A stretch of 64,000 bases of DNA from Flectonema sp. DT1601 (GCA_964019425.1 OZ025796.1:806001-870000), one strand, 5' to 3'; shown: positions 40,678-54,272, numbered from the stretch's first letter. A program made the numbers and translations. Notes: generated from the sequence alone by a model not told the origin.

Positions 40678-42570
40678 TTAGGATAAATGAGAAAGTCTGT
40701 CAGCTATTATGTTTTCTTTCTTAACCCATTTTCCATTCCAAACAAACGGAGATTCCGATGCGTTGTTAAGTTTCAGGTTTCGATTTTTTCGTTCATTAAT
40801 TTCTTCTTCAGAGAAGAAAGTCTTCATCTTGTCAACATTTTGAAGTAAACTGCTGCTGTCCAAAATAGAAACAGCTATCGGTACTGTCAAGTACAACTCT
40901 GCACTCAAAACAAGCTCAAGAGATGGAACACGAGATCTTGAAATAATACGTACTGTTGTCTGTGGAAGGTCATCCCTTGAGAGGGTAAGTGTTCTCATTA
41001 AATACAATTCTGATATCCCTTTTGATAAATTATTAATAATCTTTCTTATAACATGTCGAGTCCCTCTTGTATTTCGTAGAAGTAAATATCCAGAGTCAAT
41101 TCCAGAAAACTTCGCTGCTATAATCGGTTGGGAGAGACCCCCAACAGTCCTGTTGTACAGCGTCCAGTCAGATTCTTCTAAGCAGGTGACAGCAGAACCT
41201 TCAAAGTCAGAATCTCCAACAAACGCCGATAACGGATTCTTAATAAAAAGTGAACCAGCTCGAAACACCGCCAACCTCACTTCCTCTTGCAAGAGGTTTT
41301 TAATTATTTTCCATTTACAACTCTCATCAGGGGAACAGAAATAGATCCTACCAATCCCTTCCTTCTTCGCATGCGAAGTGAAATCATTAAATTGATGTGT
41401 TGTATTTGATGTGTGTTGCAGCAGAAAAATCGTTTTACTCAAAACATCATTCTCTTGGAGGATCTTATATAAGTTTGTTTCTCGTGCAACAGCTGAAGGA
41501 TCTATGAGTGATGAGAACACGACTAACATCATCCCACCAACTCTGAAATTATTCGGTGAGAAATCTACTGCTAACCTAGGCTTCGTTGTTGAATTAATAA
41601 CAAGGTTGACAGGACAATAATCCTTTGATATTTGACTTCTTAAATTAATTCGTAAAGTGTTATTTATAGAGCGCTGCTGTTGCTGCTGTAGAATACGTAT
41701 CGTATCAAGAGTAGAAGATCTTTTCAAAACAGGTAGTAAGTTCATATCATTCCCGCCGACAGTAACAATTGAAACTTCCAGATCGATTCTCGATATGGTA
41801 GCTAATGAGATCTGAACTGAAAAAGGAACACTCAAAAGCATTCTTCGATTCAGAAATCCAACAGAAGCTCCAGCATGAGACCAACCATCTGTTTTGGGTC
41901 CGAATAGTTCACTAAATAGAAACTCAGAATCCGACCCATCTGTAGCTATCCTGCGATGATGAATTGTTGAACGTAAAGCTGCTTTAGATGAATAGGTTGC
42001 TCGGATGAAAATTGTGCTTAAACTAATCGACGGCTGATAGTCTCTGGTGTCGTTTATATATTCATTTTGGATGACTTCGAAATCAAATTCCCTCTTCAAT
42101 AAGAGAAATGGATTTGTTTTTAAAATCGATTGAGGATCTACTAACAAGACGCTGCAATCCAACAATACGACTTCCTCTGCGATGCTGATTTTATCTATTC
42201 TTCTGTACTCTGGATTTCTATAAACGTGAGGAACAGAGTTTGTTAAAAGGATGGTGTGACTTACAAGGTCAGAAGCTACTATAAAAACATTTTCAATTTT
42301 CAAATCAATCGCATTTTTATAAAGATCGATCCCGGAGTTAACAGTTATCAAATCGACAATAATAACGAGTGCTTCATTTTGTTTTTTAAAGGATCTATTA
42401 CGTTCCATGATCAAACAGATGTCGTGAGATCGGTATGTTGCACATCCTGAATGAGACCACTTTTCAGATTTAACTGTCGTTATAACGATTGTAATGTCGT
42501 CACGCCAAGGGATGAAGTACAGATTTATTACAACGATTAGTAACACAACGAACACCACGGCATATCTCAT
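40678..42570 (-). CDS. Type II membrane protein with duplicated glycosyltransferase-like region (630 aa)
   Basis: A complete open frame from the ATG at 42570. Residues 4-21 (AVVFVVLLIVVINLYFIP) form a signal anchor, giving a short cytoplasmic tail and a lumenal body. Two regions resemble nucleotide-diphospho-sugar transferases of the PF03407 type. In each, a hydrophobic strand leads into a D/x-containing position followed by a proline loop and, 80-100 residues later, a F/YLLLR-type strand: LLDCSVLLVDPQSILKTNPF ... STIFIRAT in the first, and FRAGSLFIKNPLSAFVGDSD ... GYLLLRNT in the second. Classical DxD motifs are not evident. A Golgi glycosyltransferase or inactive relative is inferred with moderate confidence. 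Confidence 0.6.
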   Translation of the reverse strand: MRYAVVFVVLLIVVINLYFIPWRDDITIVITTVKSEKWSHSGCATYRSHDICLIMERNRSFKKQNEALVIIVDLITVNSGIDLYKNAIDLKIENVFIVASDLVSHTILLTNSVPHVYRNPEYRRIDKISIAEEVVLLDCSVLLVDPQSILKTNPFLLLKREFDFEVIQNEYINDTRDYQPSISLSTIFIRATYSSKAALRSTIHHRRIATDGSDSEFLFSELFGPKTDGWSHAGASVGFLNRRMLLSVPFSVQISLATISRIDLEVSIVTVGGNDMNLLPVLKRSSTLDTIRILQQQQQRSINNTLRINLRSQISKDYCPVNLVINSTTKPRLAVDFSPNNFRVGGMMLVVFSSLIDPSAVARETNLYKILQENDVLSKTIFLLQHTSNTTHQFNDFTSHAKKEGIGRIYFCSPDESCKWKIIKNLLQEEVRLAVFRAGSLFIKNPLSAFVGDSDFEGSAVTCLEESDWTLYNRTVGGLSQPIIAAKFSGIDSGYLLLRNTRGTRHVIRKIINNLSKGISELYLMRTLTLSRDDLPQTTVRIISRSRVPSLELVLSAELYLTVPIAVSILDSSSLLQNVDKMKTFFSEEEINERKNRNLKLNNASESPFVWNGKWVKKENIIADRLSHLS

Positions 42571-42756
42571 TGTGTCTGTTAGAAGTGATAAAATAGTATT
42601 ATTTGTTTATTCGCCTTGATATAAGATAAATTCAAAAAAAAGGGAAGTGATCGGATTTTTTCTTCTTTTCTTTTTTTTTTTTTTCTTCCTTTTTTTATTT
42701 TTTTTGAAAGGATGTTATCGTCGAGAGGTGGAGTGAAGGTGGTATCTGCTGGCCAA

Positions 42757-42792
<36 letters not shown>

Positions 42793-43885
42793 TTACAATG
42801 CCGCTACACACGCACGCAAGATCTTAATGAAGAAAGACAGATTTGAGCAAAAGGACAGAGCAAAACTGAAAGTAAAATAGAGAGCTCAGTAATGCAGTTC
42901 AAGAGATGCTTTGAAACAATAAATAAAAATCGCACGCTGAATGTTATCAATCTGTTGTAGAGAGATCACACCTGTTACGTTAGAACAAATAATACAAATA
43001 CTACTTGTTAAATGAAAAAAAAAAAAAACGAAGAGAAAAAAAAGGAGGGAAAAAAGGAACGCATCTCCACCCATCGTATCTTAGTTGTTATCATATCCGT
43101 ATCCTCCAGTTCTTTCTTCAGATGTACATAAAAAATATTTCGTTTACAAAGATGTGTTTTTTCTTAAGTCACAATCTTGTTACCTATTTTCAGCCTTTTA
43201 CTAAAAGTACATACATGGGCTACAGAAGCAGCCATGTCAGCTGGGGGATTGAAGTAAGAAATAAATATCTGAATAAACGTTTTGTTATGACACAGTTAAC
43301 TAAAGGTAATGTTAGAAAAAGAGGTAAACAGCTGGGGGATAACTGTTCGAGTTTGTAACGATAATTTAACATTAGTTCTGAGATACAGTGACTAAAGCTG
43401 AGGGGGAAGGCGATAATCGATGGTTATCAGTTATCACAAAATACAGATTTCTCTTTTTTTTTTTTTTTTGAAAAATAAAATAAAACAAACAAAACAAACT
43501 TTTTTCTATCATTCACTACAACCCTGGAAAGGACTTCACGTACTGAATGAATGAATTTGAGTAGATGTATGCAGAAAATATAACAATCTTGGCAAACCAT
43601 AATGATATGCAAAAGGAACTGGAAAAAAAACTCCAAACGAAGGCGGATGGAGAATTGTGTGAAAGCATCGCCAAGAATACATAAATAAACCAACTGGCCT
43701 TCAAGAGTCATCAAAGAATCGACAAGGGCCAGCTATTACTTACTACTATTATAGACGGGTACAATAAGAAAAAAGAAAGAACAGCTTTCCCCCTCCCATT
43801 TTTTTTTTCTTTTTTACTACCAAGCGGTCCTTACTTATTGAGTTTAAAACAAAAAAAAAAAAGAAAATAAAAAGTGTAAATAGTT
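42571..43885. other. Intergenic, 1.3 kb
   Basis: Dominated by homopolymers, including a run of 27 T at 42761-42787. Open frames seen here are Phe/Lys-rich and not convincing. One possible micro-gene at 43081-43235 is listed separately. No RNA gene recognised. Confidence 0.5.
43081..43235 (-). CDS. Possible two-exon micro-gene (28 aa), speculative
   Basis: A pyrimidine-rich acceptor (CTTCAATCCCCCAG) is followed at once by an ATG (43235). The frame MAASVAHVCTFSKRLKI meets a GTAACA donor (exon 43184-43235), and joining to AAAG after a TCTGAAG acceptor (exon 43081-43115) gives a coherent end, ...ERTGGYGYDNN. The junction is in phase, but the acceptor is not the A-rich CAG type of the confirmed introns here. 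It could be chance. Confidence 0.2.
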
Positions 43886-46800
43886 TCATTCAGATGGCTG
43901 CTTTGGTTTGTGTTGTTTTTGTAATATCTCTTCCCAGGTATTGCGATTCGTAATAAGTTGATCGAGGACACTTTCCATTGGAACCAATCGTGTTATTAAT
44001 CTGAATAGTGGAAGACCCAATCCTTCAATGAATCCGAGTTGACCAGCAGCAAGTTCGTTTGCATTTTGTCGATCAAAGAGAGGAGTGACATCCAAGTTGG
44101 CTTCTCTTTCTTGATCACCCTGCCAATAAAACTCAGCTGTCACGTATTGTCCCCATGTTCGAGAAATTTCAAACGGTTTTGTGATGTTTGATATGTCTGC
44201 GCATTTCAACAGCATACACATCGTCAGCTTCCTATGACTTGGATCATCAAACTGAAAATCAGTAGTACGAAACTTTTCACAAATGCCTTGATGGTTTGCC
44301 ATATCCGTCGCTAAGATCGTTTCAATCAAACATTTCCAAATCTCTTTTGTTTGTTCAGGAGAACATCCACTAAGAATATTATAATCTTCATTTTGTAATA
44401 TGTCTATCGCGACATTACAGTGATGCACTTCCAGTACACTCGTAGAACCGCTTGAGGCGCTTAGTACCCCCAGTGGGGTTTCAACTTTCAATAAGAAACT
44501 GTTATTTAATCCCATGTGATCGAGATCATGACAGAGTCCTGCAATTAAAAGTGAAAATTGATTTAGCCTTGATAAATAATTATCAAGTTTTCCATCAGCC
44601 ATCCAGGTTGAAAGGGTCTGTGTTACGTCAAATGCATGTGTGAAATTATGATACGGGACGTGTCTGTATTTTGATTGGATTGCAATTATAAAAAGCCATA
44701 GCGCACTCTCCGGGATGTTGAATTCCTCAACGAATCCAAGTTCAATAAATATCTGAACAACACAAGCAACGAGTCTGTGATGATTGTCAGAATGATGAAT
44801 ATTATAACGATGAGTGTTAAATCTACACGTCAGTAGCGTTTGTGATTCCTCCGTAGTGAGAGTGACTCCTTGACATCTTTGTAAAAGAAAATCCATCTGG
44901 TGAACAACAAAGACAGACCCTCTTCGTTTACGACCACTTTTCGTATGAGAACTTTCAATGTCTAACAAAGTTTTACTCTCTTCCTCCGCCTGTTTCATAA
45001 ACTGAAATAGATTTGCGTTTCTTAACGACATCGCTGCGAATTCTGAAAATACCGAAAGAGTCTCCTCGTCGTTACTCGAAAAACTCTCATCTCCCAACTT
45101 ATTAACCAACTGAGTAACTGCGATGACTTCATTGTTAAACATCACAGGCATTGCTAATATGTTTTTAGTAATGTAACCAGTCTTCTTATCAATATCGGTG
45201 TTAAACCTCCGATCAGCATATGCATTTGAAATGTTTTGAATCTCAGCAGTTCGAGCAACGTGCCCAGCGATTCCTTGAGTGACAGGAAATCGGATTTCAC
45301 CACTTTGGTTCGCAACGGTACTAAACAATTGATTGTGCTCCTTGTCTACCATGAATAAGGCGCATCTCTCACATTTTACTAAGTCTTTTGCGTGTTCCAT
45401 TATCTTAGAACAGATTACATCAGTTTGCATGATGTCAATTTTGTTTAATTCCTTCACAGTTGAAAGGATAGCCGTGACAGTACGTTTCTCACGAATCATC
45501 TGCTCATGAAGTAGGGTGTTCTTAATATTTATTCCTGCGAATTGAGAAAATCCAGCAAATGTATTCTCATCATCATTTGTAAACGCCACTGGACCGTCTT
45601 CGAGATGTTTGTTTACTAGTTGTGCGACAGCTACAACTTGATCACCAGACTTAATTGGAACACAGAGTATAGATTCTATAGATTCAGTTTTATAACCAGT
45701 TTGCCTATCTGTTTCAGCATTGAATCGAGGGTCAGAATAGGCATTTGTAATGTTACATGTTTCACTAGTGGTGGCAACATGGCCAGCTATACCAGCTGTA
45801 AGTGGAAGGCGGACTTCTTGACTGTGACCTTCAAAACGTGCCGATAATTGATTTGCATTCTTGTCAACAACAAATAACGAACATCTGTCAGCACTAAGAA
45901 GTTTCTTAGCACTGTTCATGATGGTATCGCAGAGTTTTTGAAATTGTAATTCAGTTCCAGCGAGGGTTCTGACAAGACTTAGGAGGACTTCTGATGACTT
46001 GTAGCTGTCATTTAGATCTGCGTACAGCATCGCGTTACTTAAGACTGTAGCGACGAACATGTTTAATGATCCTAATAGAGACTCGTCTTCGTCTGTGAAG
46101 TCAATTACTTCATCGAATTCTAACTTATTTGAGACATTAATACAAGCATACACTTCACCTTCATGTGTAATTGGTATCCACATCGAACTCTTTATGTCAA
46201 TTCCAATATCTTGATGGTGTACACTTATGTCCGCAGCGTTATGACAACCAGCGGTATCCATTATGATAGTGTCATTATTTGTAATGCTGTAACCTTCTGC
46301 TGTGTGATGAGTGATGTCTTGAGTGACTTTTATCTTCTTGCTATTGATTTGAGTATTTAGTTTGTTTGTGCACATTGTTTCCTTGTCAAGGCAGCAATAC
46401 ATTTTCTTTCCACTTTTAATCCAGAGAGTAGCACGTTCAGCGTTTAATAGCCAACAGACTTTTCGGGTCACAGCTACGGAAATGTGTTCGACTGTTGAGA
46501 CGGAGTTTGTTGTGATTTCTGCAGCAGCGCGAAGTAAGTCGTCGATGCTGCCTCCTGATTTACCGGCAGGCCGCATGTTTTGTGTGGATCCAGCTCGCTG
46601 AGCTTTGTATATCATTCCGATTACTGATGACACAACAGAACCGTTGTCACTACCGTCTGTGCCACTGCTGTCTTCAGATTCGAGTCCCATGTTACCAGCT
46701 GACTTTATCTTTCTTCCACTTCTCTTTGGTCGAAGTCCCTTTTGTGGTTGTTTTCGCCGCTTTGCCTTACCTCCTCTCTTCATTGTAGCTTCGTCTAATG

Positions 46801-47125
46801 AGATTTCTTCGTATGTTACTTTTCGTTCTGTAATCTCTCCAACTGATCCAGGATTAGAACCATAATTACTTTCATTTATATTAATGTTAGCGATAGTATT
46901 CTCACAGTGACAATCACAACTATCACTGTGTGGTTGTAGCTCCATTAAGATTGCCGTAAACTGTTTTTTAAACGCCGCATTTTTCAGCAGCTCTTGGGAG
47001 TGGCAATCCATCAACGCTGTAGCACTCCTTAAATATCTCAAGACATCTGAACTAATTTCTTCTGACCATGGTCGTCCGTACTTTTGAGCACTTGGTTGTG
47101 TAGTCTTTGACCCGCCTCCTCCCAT
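43886..47125 (-). CDS. GAF-domain cyclic nucleotide phosphodiesterase (1079 aa)
   Basis: A complete open frame from the ATG at 47125, with an acceptor (TACTTTTCAG, AG ending at 47162) upstream. MGGGGSKTT is a myristoylation consensus. Three GAF domains lie at about 190-360, 380-530 and 550-710; the last two carry the NKFDE-type signature parts (RFNAETDRQTGYKTES, RFNTDIDKKTGYITKN) typical of cyclic-nucleotide-binding GAFs. The class I PDE domain follows at about 790-1060, with YHNFTHAFDV (residue 825), CHDLDHMGLNNSF (865), ATDMANH, and CADISNITKP (975), and the substrate-orienting glutamine Q1029. All metal ligands appear intact. It resembles kinetoplastid PDEB, which has two GAFs, but with an additional N-terminal GAF. 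Probably membrane-tethered cAMP hydrolysis. Confidence 0.93.
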   Translation of the reverse strand: MGGGGSKTTQPSAQKYGRPWSEEISSDVLRYLRSATALMDCHSQELLKNAAFKKQFTAILMELQPHSDSCDCHCENTIANININESNYGSNPGSVGEITERKVTYEEISLDEATMKRGGKAKRRKQPQKGLRPKRSGRKIKSAGNMGLESEDSSGTDGSDNGSVVSSVIGMIYKAQRAGSTQNMRPAGKSGGSIDDLLRAAAEITTNSVSTVEHISVAVTRKVCWLLNAERATLWIKSGKKMYCCLDKETMCTNKLNTQINSKKIKVTQDITHHTAEGYSITNNDTIIMDTAGCHNAADISVHHQDIGIDIKSSMWIPITHEGEVYACINVSNKLEFDEVIDFTDEDESLLGSLNMFVATVLSNAMLYADLNDSYKSSEVLLSLVRTLAGTELQFQKLCDTIMNSAKKLLSADRCSLFVVDKNANQLSARFEGHSQEVRLPLTAGIAGHVATTSETCNITNAYSDPRFNAETDRQTGYKTESIESILCVPIKSGDQVVAVAQLVNKHLEDGPVAFTNDDENTFAGFSQFAGINIKNTLLHEQMIREKRTVTAILSTVKELNKIDIMQTDVICSKIMEHAKDLVKCERCALFMVDKEHNQLFSTVANQSGEIRFPVTQGIAGHVARTAEIQNISNAYADRRFNTDIDKKTGYITKNILAMPVMFNNEVIAVTQLVNKLGDESFSSNDEETLSVFSEFAAMSLRNANLFQFMKQAEEESKTLLDIESSHTKSGRKRRGSVFVVHQMDFLLQRCQGVTLTTEESQTLLTCRFNTHRYNIHHSDNHHRLVACVVQIFIELGFVEEFNIPESALWLFIIAIQSKYRHVPYHNFTHAFDVTQTLSTWMADGKLDNYLSRLNQFSLLIAGLCHDLDHMGLNNSFLLKVETPLGVLSASSGSTSVLEVHHCNVAIDILQNEDYNILSGCSPEQTKEIWKCLIETILATDMANHQGICEKFRTTDFQFDDPSHRKLTMCMLLKCADISNITKPFEISRTWGQYVTAEFYWQGDQEREANLDVTPLFDRQNANELAAGQLGFIEGLGLPLFRLITRLVPMESVLDQLITNRNTWEEILQKQHKPKQPSE

Positions 47126-47832
47126 TTATCTTTTTTTTTTCTTATCGTTTTTTACAGACACCTGAAAAGTAGGAATTATTATAACATCTTTAATAACATG
47201 CAATGCAGACACACTAAAAAATAGCTGCGCAAAAGTTGCTTGATCATCCGAAGGTAAATACCAGTGCAAGGAGGGGGGTTGAAATTACAAAGAATTGATT
47301 AACCGCGTCATAACGTCAGTGCTAGCTCAACACCAAAGGCATCTTTAGTGATACGAAACAGCGAAACTAACCACCGAAATGACAGAATAAATTACGGATT
47401 TTATTAATCAAAAATTAGTTTCTTCCCCGACTTTGTCGGTACAAAAAAAAAAAAAAAAAAACGAAAAACATGACTTGAAATAAAGCCTTCCACCACCTCT
47501 AAAAATGGGCTAGTAAGGCGGTAAAAGACAAACAAAATACAGAAAACTGAGAAGGCTTAGAAGCCTAAAAAGAACTGAAAAACGAATTGTATATTTTATT
47601 TTATTTTAATCGAACTTGAATGGGTGAAAGACCTCTCCATCACTTCACCCTGAGTATGGCATCTGAGTGTGGCTCTTTGTATATGGCTAAACGACTATGG
47701 CGAAGCAAACTTCCGTTTGTCTCTTCACTCGTTATAGTTTACAATTTTTGTCGCACACGTATTTCCCTTTCATCATACCCTTTTTTTTTTTTTTTTTTTT
47801 TTTTTTTCCCCCCTTTCTTTTCGTAATTATGA
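47126..47832. other. Intergenic
   Basis: AT-rich, with an A run at 47441-47461 and a 27-T plus 6-C tract at 47781-47813 just after the end of the next gene upstream. No gene or structured RNA seen. Confidence 0.55.
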
Positions 47833-48603
47833 TTAGAACGGTTGTTGCTGCTGAATAAAGGGATTTCCCCAACCAGTCATATTACTAGTAGTATTTTCGT
47901 TGGTATAAGTCGGATGTTGGAATTGGGTGTTCGATTCTGGACGATAAACACCAGGCTGCCAGCTATCAATTTGTTGTTGAGTATCAGATTCAGGACTACA
48001 GTTGTCGTTCATAATTTCATCATATTTTTCAGATTGGTGATCGTCTTCATCGTCAGAGTCCAACTCTTCAATTCGAGGTTGGGTTGAAATATTTCTTACA
48101 CTTTGTTCAAACTCACTAATCAAATCAAACAACGTCGATCTTGGAAGTACTATTGAAACTAATTGTGATTGATCTCCACTAGGAAATCGATTGCAGTCAA
48201 ATACATTTGTTTGCGAAGTCGATTTTATTAATCCCCGAGGAACGGAAAACCCTCTCAACAGAGAGGCATGTATTTGTAAGGTTACAATGTCTTCACCCAT
48301 CTCACTTGAAGATTCAGATACTTCAATTCCATTAATATGATTATTTTCAGTAAATGGGTTTTTAGTCCCCCGCCGCCTCCGTTTCAAGGCCATGTCTTCG
48401 GCGATATTTTTAATTCGATCTATCAAGTGGGTCCTCAACTCTGGGGTTCTCCGTTTCATGTTATTTTCTGCTGGCTCACCATAACCGTTCGAGTCAACTT
48501 GCAATCTCTTAAGTGGGTTGGTTGGATTACGTACAAATTTAAAAGAACTTTTCATCAAATCTGTCATATCCTCCAACTGTGAATACGATCTTTTGCATTT
48601 CAT
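47833..48603 (-). CDS. Acidic nuclear-like protein, unknown (256 aa)
   Basis: I use the ATG at 48603 (MKCKRSYSQLED) because a textbook pyrimidine tract ending in TTACAG (AG ending at 48614) lies 11 nt upstream. The longer open frame to 48738 translates that tract as a false hydrophobic signal. Residues about 65-85 include basic clusters (MALKRRRRGTKNP) that could be a nuclear localisation signal. The middle (DIVTLQIHASLLRGFSVPRG, QLVSIVLPRSTLFDLISEF) looks folded. The C-terminus has an acidic patch (ELDSDDEDDH) and a Gln/Asn-rich tail. No family recognised. Confidence 0.65.
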   Translation of the reverse strand: MKCKRSYSQLEDMTDLMKSSFKFVRNPTNPLKRLQVDSNGYGEPAENNMKRRTPELRTHLIDRIKNIAEDMALKRRRRGTKNPFTENNHINGIEVSESSSEMGEDIVTLQIHASLLRGFSVPRGLIKSTSQTNVFDCNRFPSGDQSQLVSIVLPRSTLFDLISEFEQSVRNISTQPRIEELDSDDEDDHQSEKYDEIMNDNCSPESDTQQQIDSWQPGVYRPESNTQFQHPTYTNENTTSNMTGWGNPFIQQQQPF

Positions 48604-48926
48604 CTGCTGAGAACTGTAACAAGTAATTAGGGTAAAGTACGCACCAAGAAGAACAAAAAGAAAAGACAACGGACTGACCAATATCAGCCTTGTTGAGTTT
48701 TGCATTACATTTCGTTTGTTTTGTTTGTTTGTTTTCACTACTGTGAAAGACTAACAATAATAAAACTATAGAATCTTAAATGAATGAAGTGCCGGAACTG
48801 TTTTACAGTTAGGCCTAACGATTTGTAGTTAAGACGTAAACCACAATAAAAGATCTGAATAGCTGCAGTAGTACTATTCGTATTGCTTAGTAATGATGAT
48901 TGTTGCTGTGGATCAGACCGTCGGAT
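48604..48926. other. Intergenic
   Basis: Short gap holding the pyrimidine-rich acceptor of the gene to its left and the 3' flank of PRPF4. No other signal. Confidence 0.55.
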
Positions 48927-52027
<3,101 letters not shown>

Positions 52028-52463
52028 TGTTCTTCTTTCCTTGGGTTGAACTAAAAACTAAACTAAAAATAGCTATAAAAAAAACTAACAAAAGAGAAAC
52101 ATATTCGGACACCCCACGAACTACAACACTTCTTATTTTATTTATTATTATTTTTTTTTTTTTTAAAGTTTTGCTTCTTATTTTAGTATTTTGCTCATTC
52201 AAATTCTTGGAAGCCTTAAGTGTGCGTTATCACGAAAAAGTTTATTCTACTTCTAGTTAGCAAAGTCTAGACTTACACCAGCAGTCGCTTAGATTACGTT
52301 TCTATAGCTTCAGCCGGAAGAATCGGTTTTACCTTGCCTAGACATTTGAACCAACACAAGAAATGAATAATCCGCTACAAATAAAATAGCGGACGAACCA
52401 CAATAACGTCTTTCTATAATAATGAAAATCAAAGGACAAGCAGGGGGGGGGGGGGGGGGGGGG
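52028..52463. other. Intergenic flank ending in a poly-G run
   Basis: The 5' flank of PRPF4, with T-rich acceptor candidates (TTTTTTTTATAG and later TTTTTAG) close to the start codon. At 52443-52463 it ends in 21 consecutive G, the left half of the transposon target site. Confidence 0.6.
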
Positions 52464-52465
52464 TA

Positions 52466-52480
52466 GGGGGGGGTACAAGC
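52466..52480 (+). repeat. Left terminal inverted repeat
   Basis: GGGGGGGGTACAAGC, exact reverse complement of the right terminus at 54422-54436. Similarity continues weakly inward (a TCGAT block follows in both). Confidence 0.85.
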
Positions 52481-52619
52481 TGTCGATAAAGTACTTTTTC
52501 CGAATTTTGGTAAATATAACCTTCCCGGGGGCAAAAAATACCCAGGACCCCATCAGAACCCCCAAAAATGTGATTTCGGGGCCGAAAAAACCTCGATTTG
52601 GCTGATTTCGGCAAAGGAA

Positions 52620-52660
52620 TGAAAAATCTCAAAAAGTGTGGACCGTGTGGTACCTGGGGG
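52620..52660 (+). repeat. Left subterminal inverted repeat (about 41 bp)
   Basis: Runs from TGAAAAATCTC to GGTACCTGGGGG and pairs with the reverse complement of 54231-54272, with essentially one mismatch (G versus A near the inner end). The block is stronger than the sequence between it and the terminus, so it may be a transposase-binding site. Confidence 0.85.
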
Positions 52661-52825
52661 TCCAATTTTGAGGACTGTGAAATGCACCTTCAAATAAATT
52701 TTTTTTACAATGAGAAGAGGTGAGTCTTGGTGTGCCCCTGTATGCGCAGTTGTTAATATACCATTTCCGTATCAGTTTCCGCCTCAAGAACACGCCACGA
52801 AAAAGAACAGCGCTCTCGCTCGGCC

Positions 52826-53197
52826 ATGCTTGAGGCCACGAGGCTCACGGGCAGGATAACGCAGCGGAAAACAACGTTCTGCAGGGCAGCTCACAAAGTC
52901 ATTCTGCGGAGGAGAGCATTGATCCCAGAGTGCATGAAAACACCTCCCGAGGCATCTCTGAAGTCACTCAACAACACTTGGACAGTCAGAAGTAAGATAC
53001 GCGTGAGAAAGGGGTCAAGAAACGTCCAGTATCTGAATCGTGATCACAGAAGGCTCACAGAATGGAGAAAGCGCCACGTCAGTACCCCAAACAGGGATAA
53101 TCCTGAAGACAGCTGTAGTGGTAGTGCGTCAAATAGCAGTGCCATAGATAAGCAGCAGCGACATAGGGCAACATGCCCCATCCAAAAAGCCGTTTAA
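52826..53197 (+). CDS. Arg-rich ORF inside the transposon (123 aa), unidentified
   Basis: The longest plausible open frame of the element, starting at an ATG. It is strongly basic, with RSKIRVRKGSRNVQYLNRDH and HRRLTEWRKRH segments that could bind DNA. No DDE/DDD catalytic motif is visible, and it is too short for a transposase. A minus-strand frame at 53248-53646 is Ser/Cys-rich and less convincing. Confidence 0.3.
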   Translation: MLEATRLTGRITQRKTTFCRAAHKVILRRRALIPECMKTPPEASLKSLNNTWTVRSKIRVRKGSRNVQYLNRDHRRLTEWRKRHVSTPNRDNPEDSCSGSASNSSAIDKQQRHRATCPIQKAV

Positions 53198-54230
53198 GGC
53201 ATCACTTAAGACCCAACCATACTCACCAGCAGGGCATACAAGACACTCTAGTATATGCGGCATAAGGAGAAGTACGAAAGACACACCCGCTTGCAACTGT
53301 ACCCAAACGAGGGGGATATACTCCTAGAGTCTTGGAGTCGTAGCAACACTGCAGATATTGCGGCAAGAAGGGATCGGCGCAGAGACATCCAACAAAGTCC
53401 TGAGTGAATGACATAGTTGAAGCTGTCGCAGGTGCACAGACAGAAGAGAAGCGGGTCGAAATCACCAACTATATCTTGAAGGACAGTCCGACTTGTTGAT
53501 GGATTCACAGGTGATCTGTCGGTGACCTGACTTCTTGAAGCAGCAGCTTCCTCCTCACCCTCCGTCACATCGCTGCAGCATGATACTTCCTCTAGTGCCC
53601 GTCGTGCTCGTGGGATGAAGCTAACAACCGTGGCGTTCGTTGTCATCCTGCACCCCTCAAGGGATGGGGAGATTATTCAGTGTTGTTAATAGTTCTTAAT
53701 CAAGTAATCAAACCAGTGGCGTGAATGTTGCCCTACTGATAACGTACAACATATTCCAGAGGCACACGGACTTCCAAAGGCTACCACATCAACGCAGGAC
53801 CACCGACCCTCTTCAGATTGGCAAGAACAAGCACAACAGGACGCGCTACAGGGGCTGAACGTACCACCCCGTCCTCACAGGGAAGACCTCTAGACAGTAA
53901 GGTCTAATGCTAATCTGCCATCTGTATCCAAGGATTGGTCCTCTGTCTATCTTGTACAGAAAGAAGCACAGCTTCGGGCCGAATTTCAAAAGCTGAGCAC
54001 ATGGGATGTTCAAGAGAAGGCCAGTAGCCTAAACATCGGACATGGGGGAATTAACAAGCCGGTCTGGTGGAGCATATTATTAAGGTTCAAATCAGGACGA
54101 TAAAAATAAAAATTGGGTTCCCATTTCATTCCCCACTCAACTCAGAGGGAAACCCTGGTTATGGATTGCTCAATGTACGGAATTACTTGTAATTTTTGTG
54201 AGCCCTCCTAACACACCCCTTGTTTTCACC

Positions 54231-54272
54231 CCCCTCAGGTACCACACGGTCCACACTTTTTGAGATTTTTCA
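54231..54272 (-). repeat. Right subterminal inverted repeat
   Basis: Reverse complement partner of 52620-52660, reading CCCCTCAGGTACCACACGG at its left end. Confidence 0.85.

Noticed and set aside
48604-48738. A hydrophobic signal peptide on the protein at 47833-48603
   Set aside because: The hydrophobic stretch is the translation of a classical pyrimidine tract ending in TTACAG right before the chosen ATG.
53248-53646. A 132-codon minus frame inside the transposon as a transposase
   Set aside because: No catalytic motif, unusual Ser/Cys composition, and it is shorter than any known transposase core.
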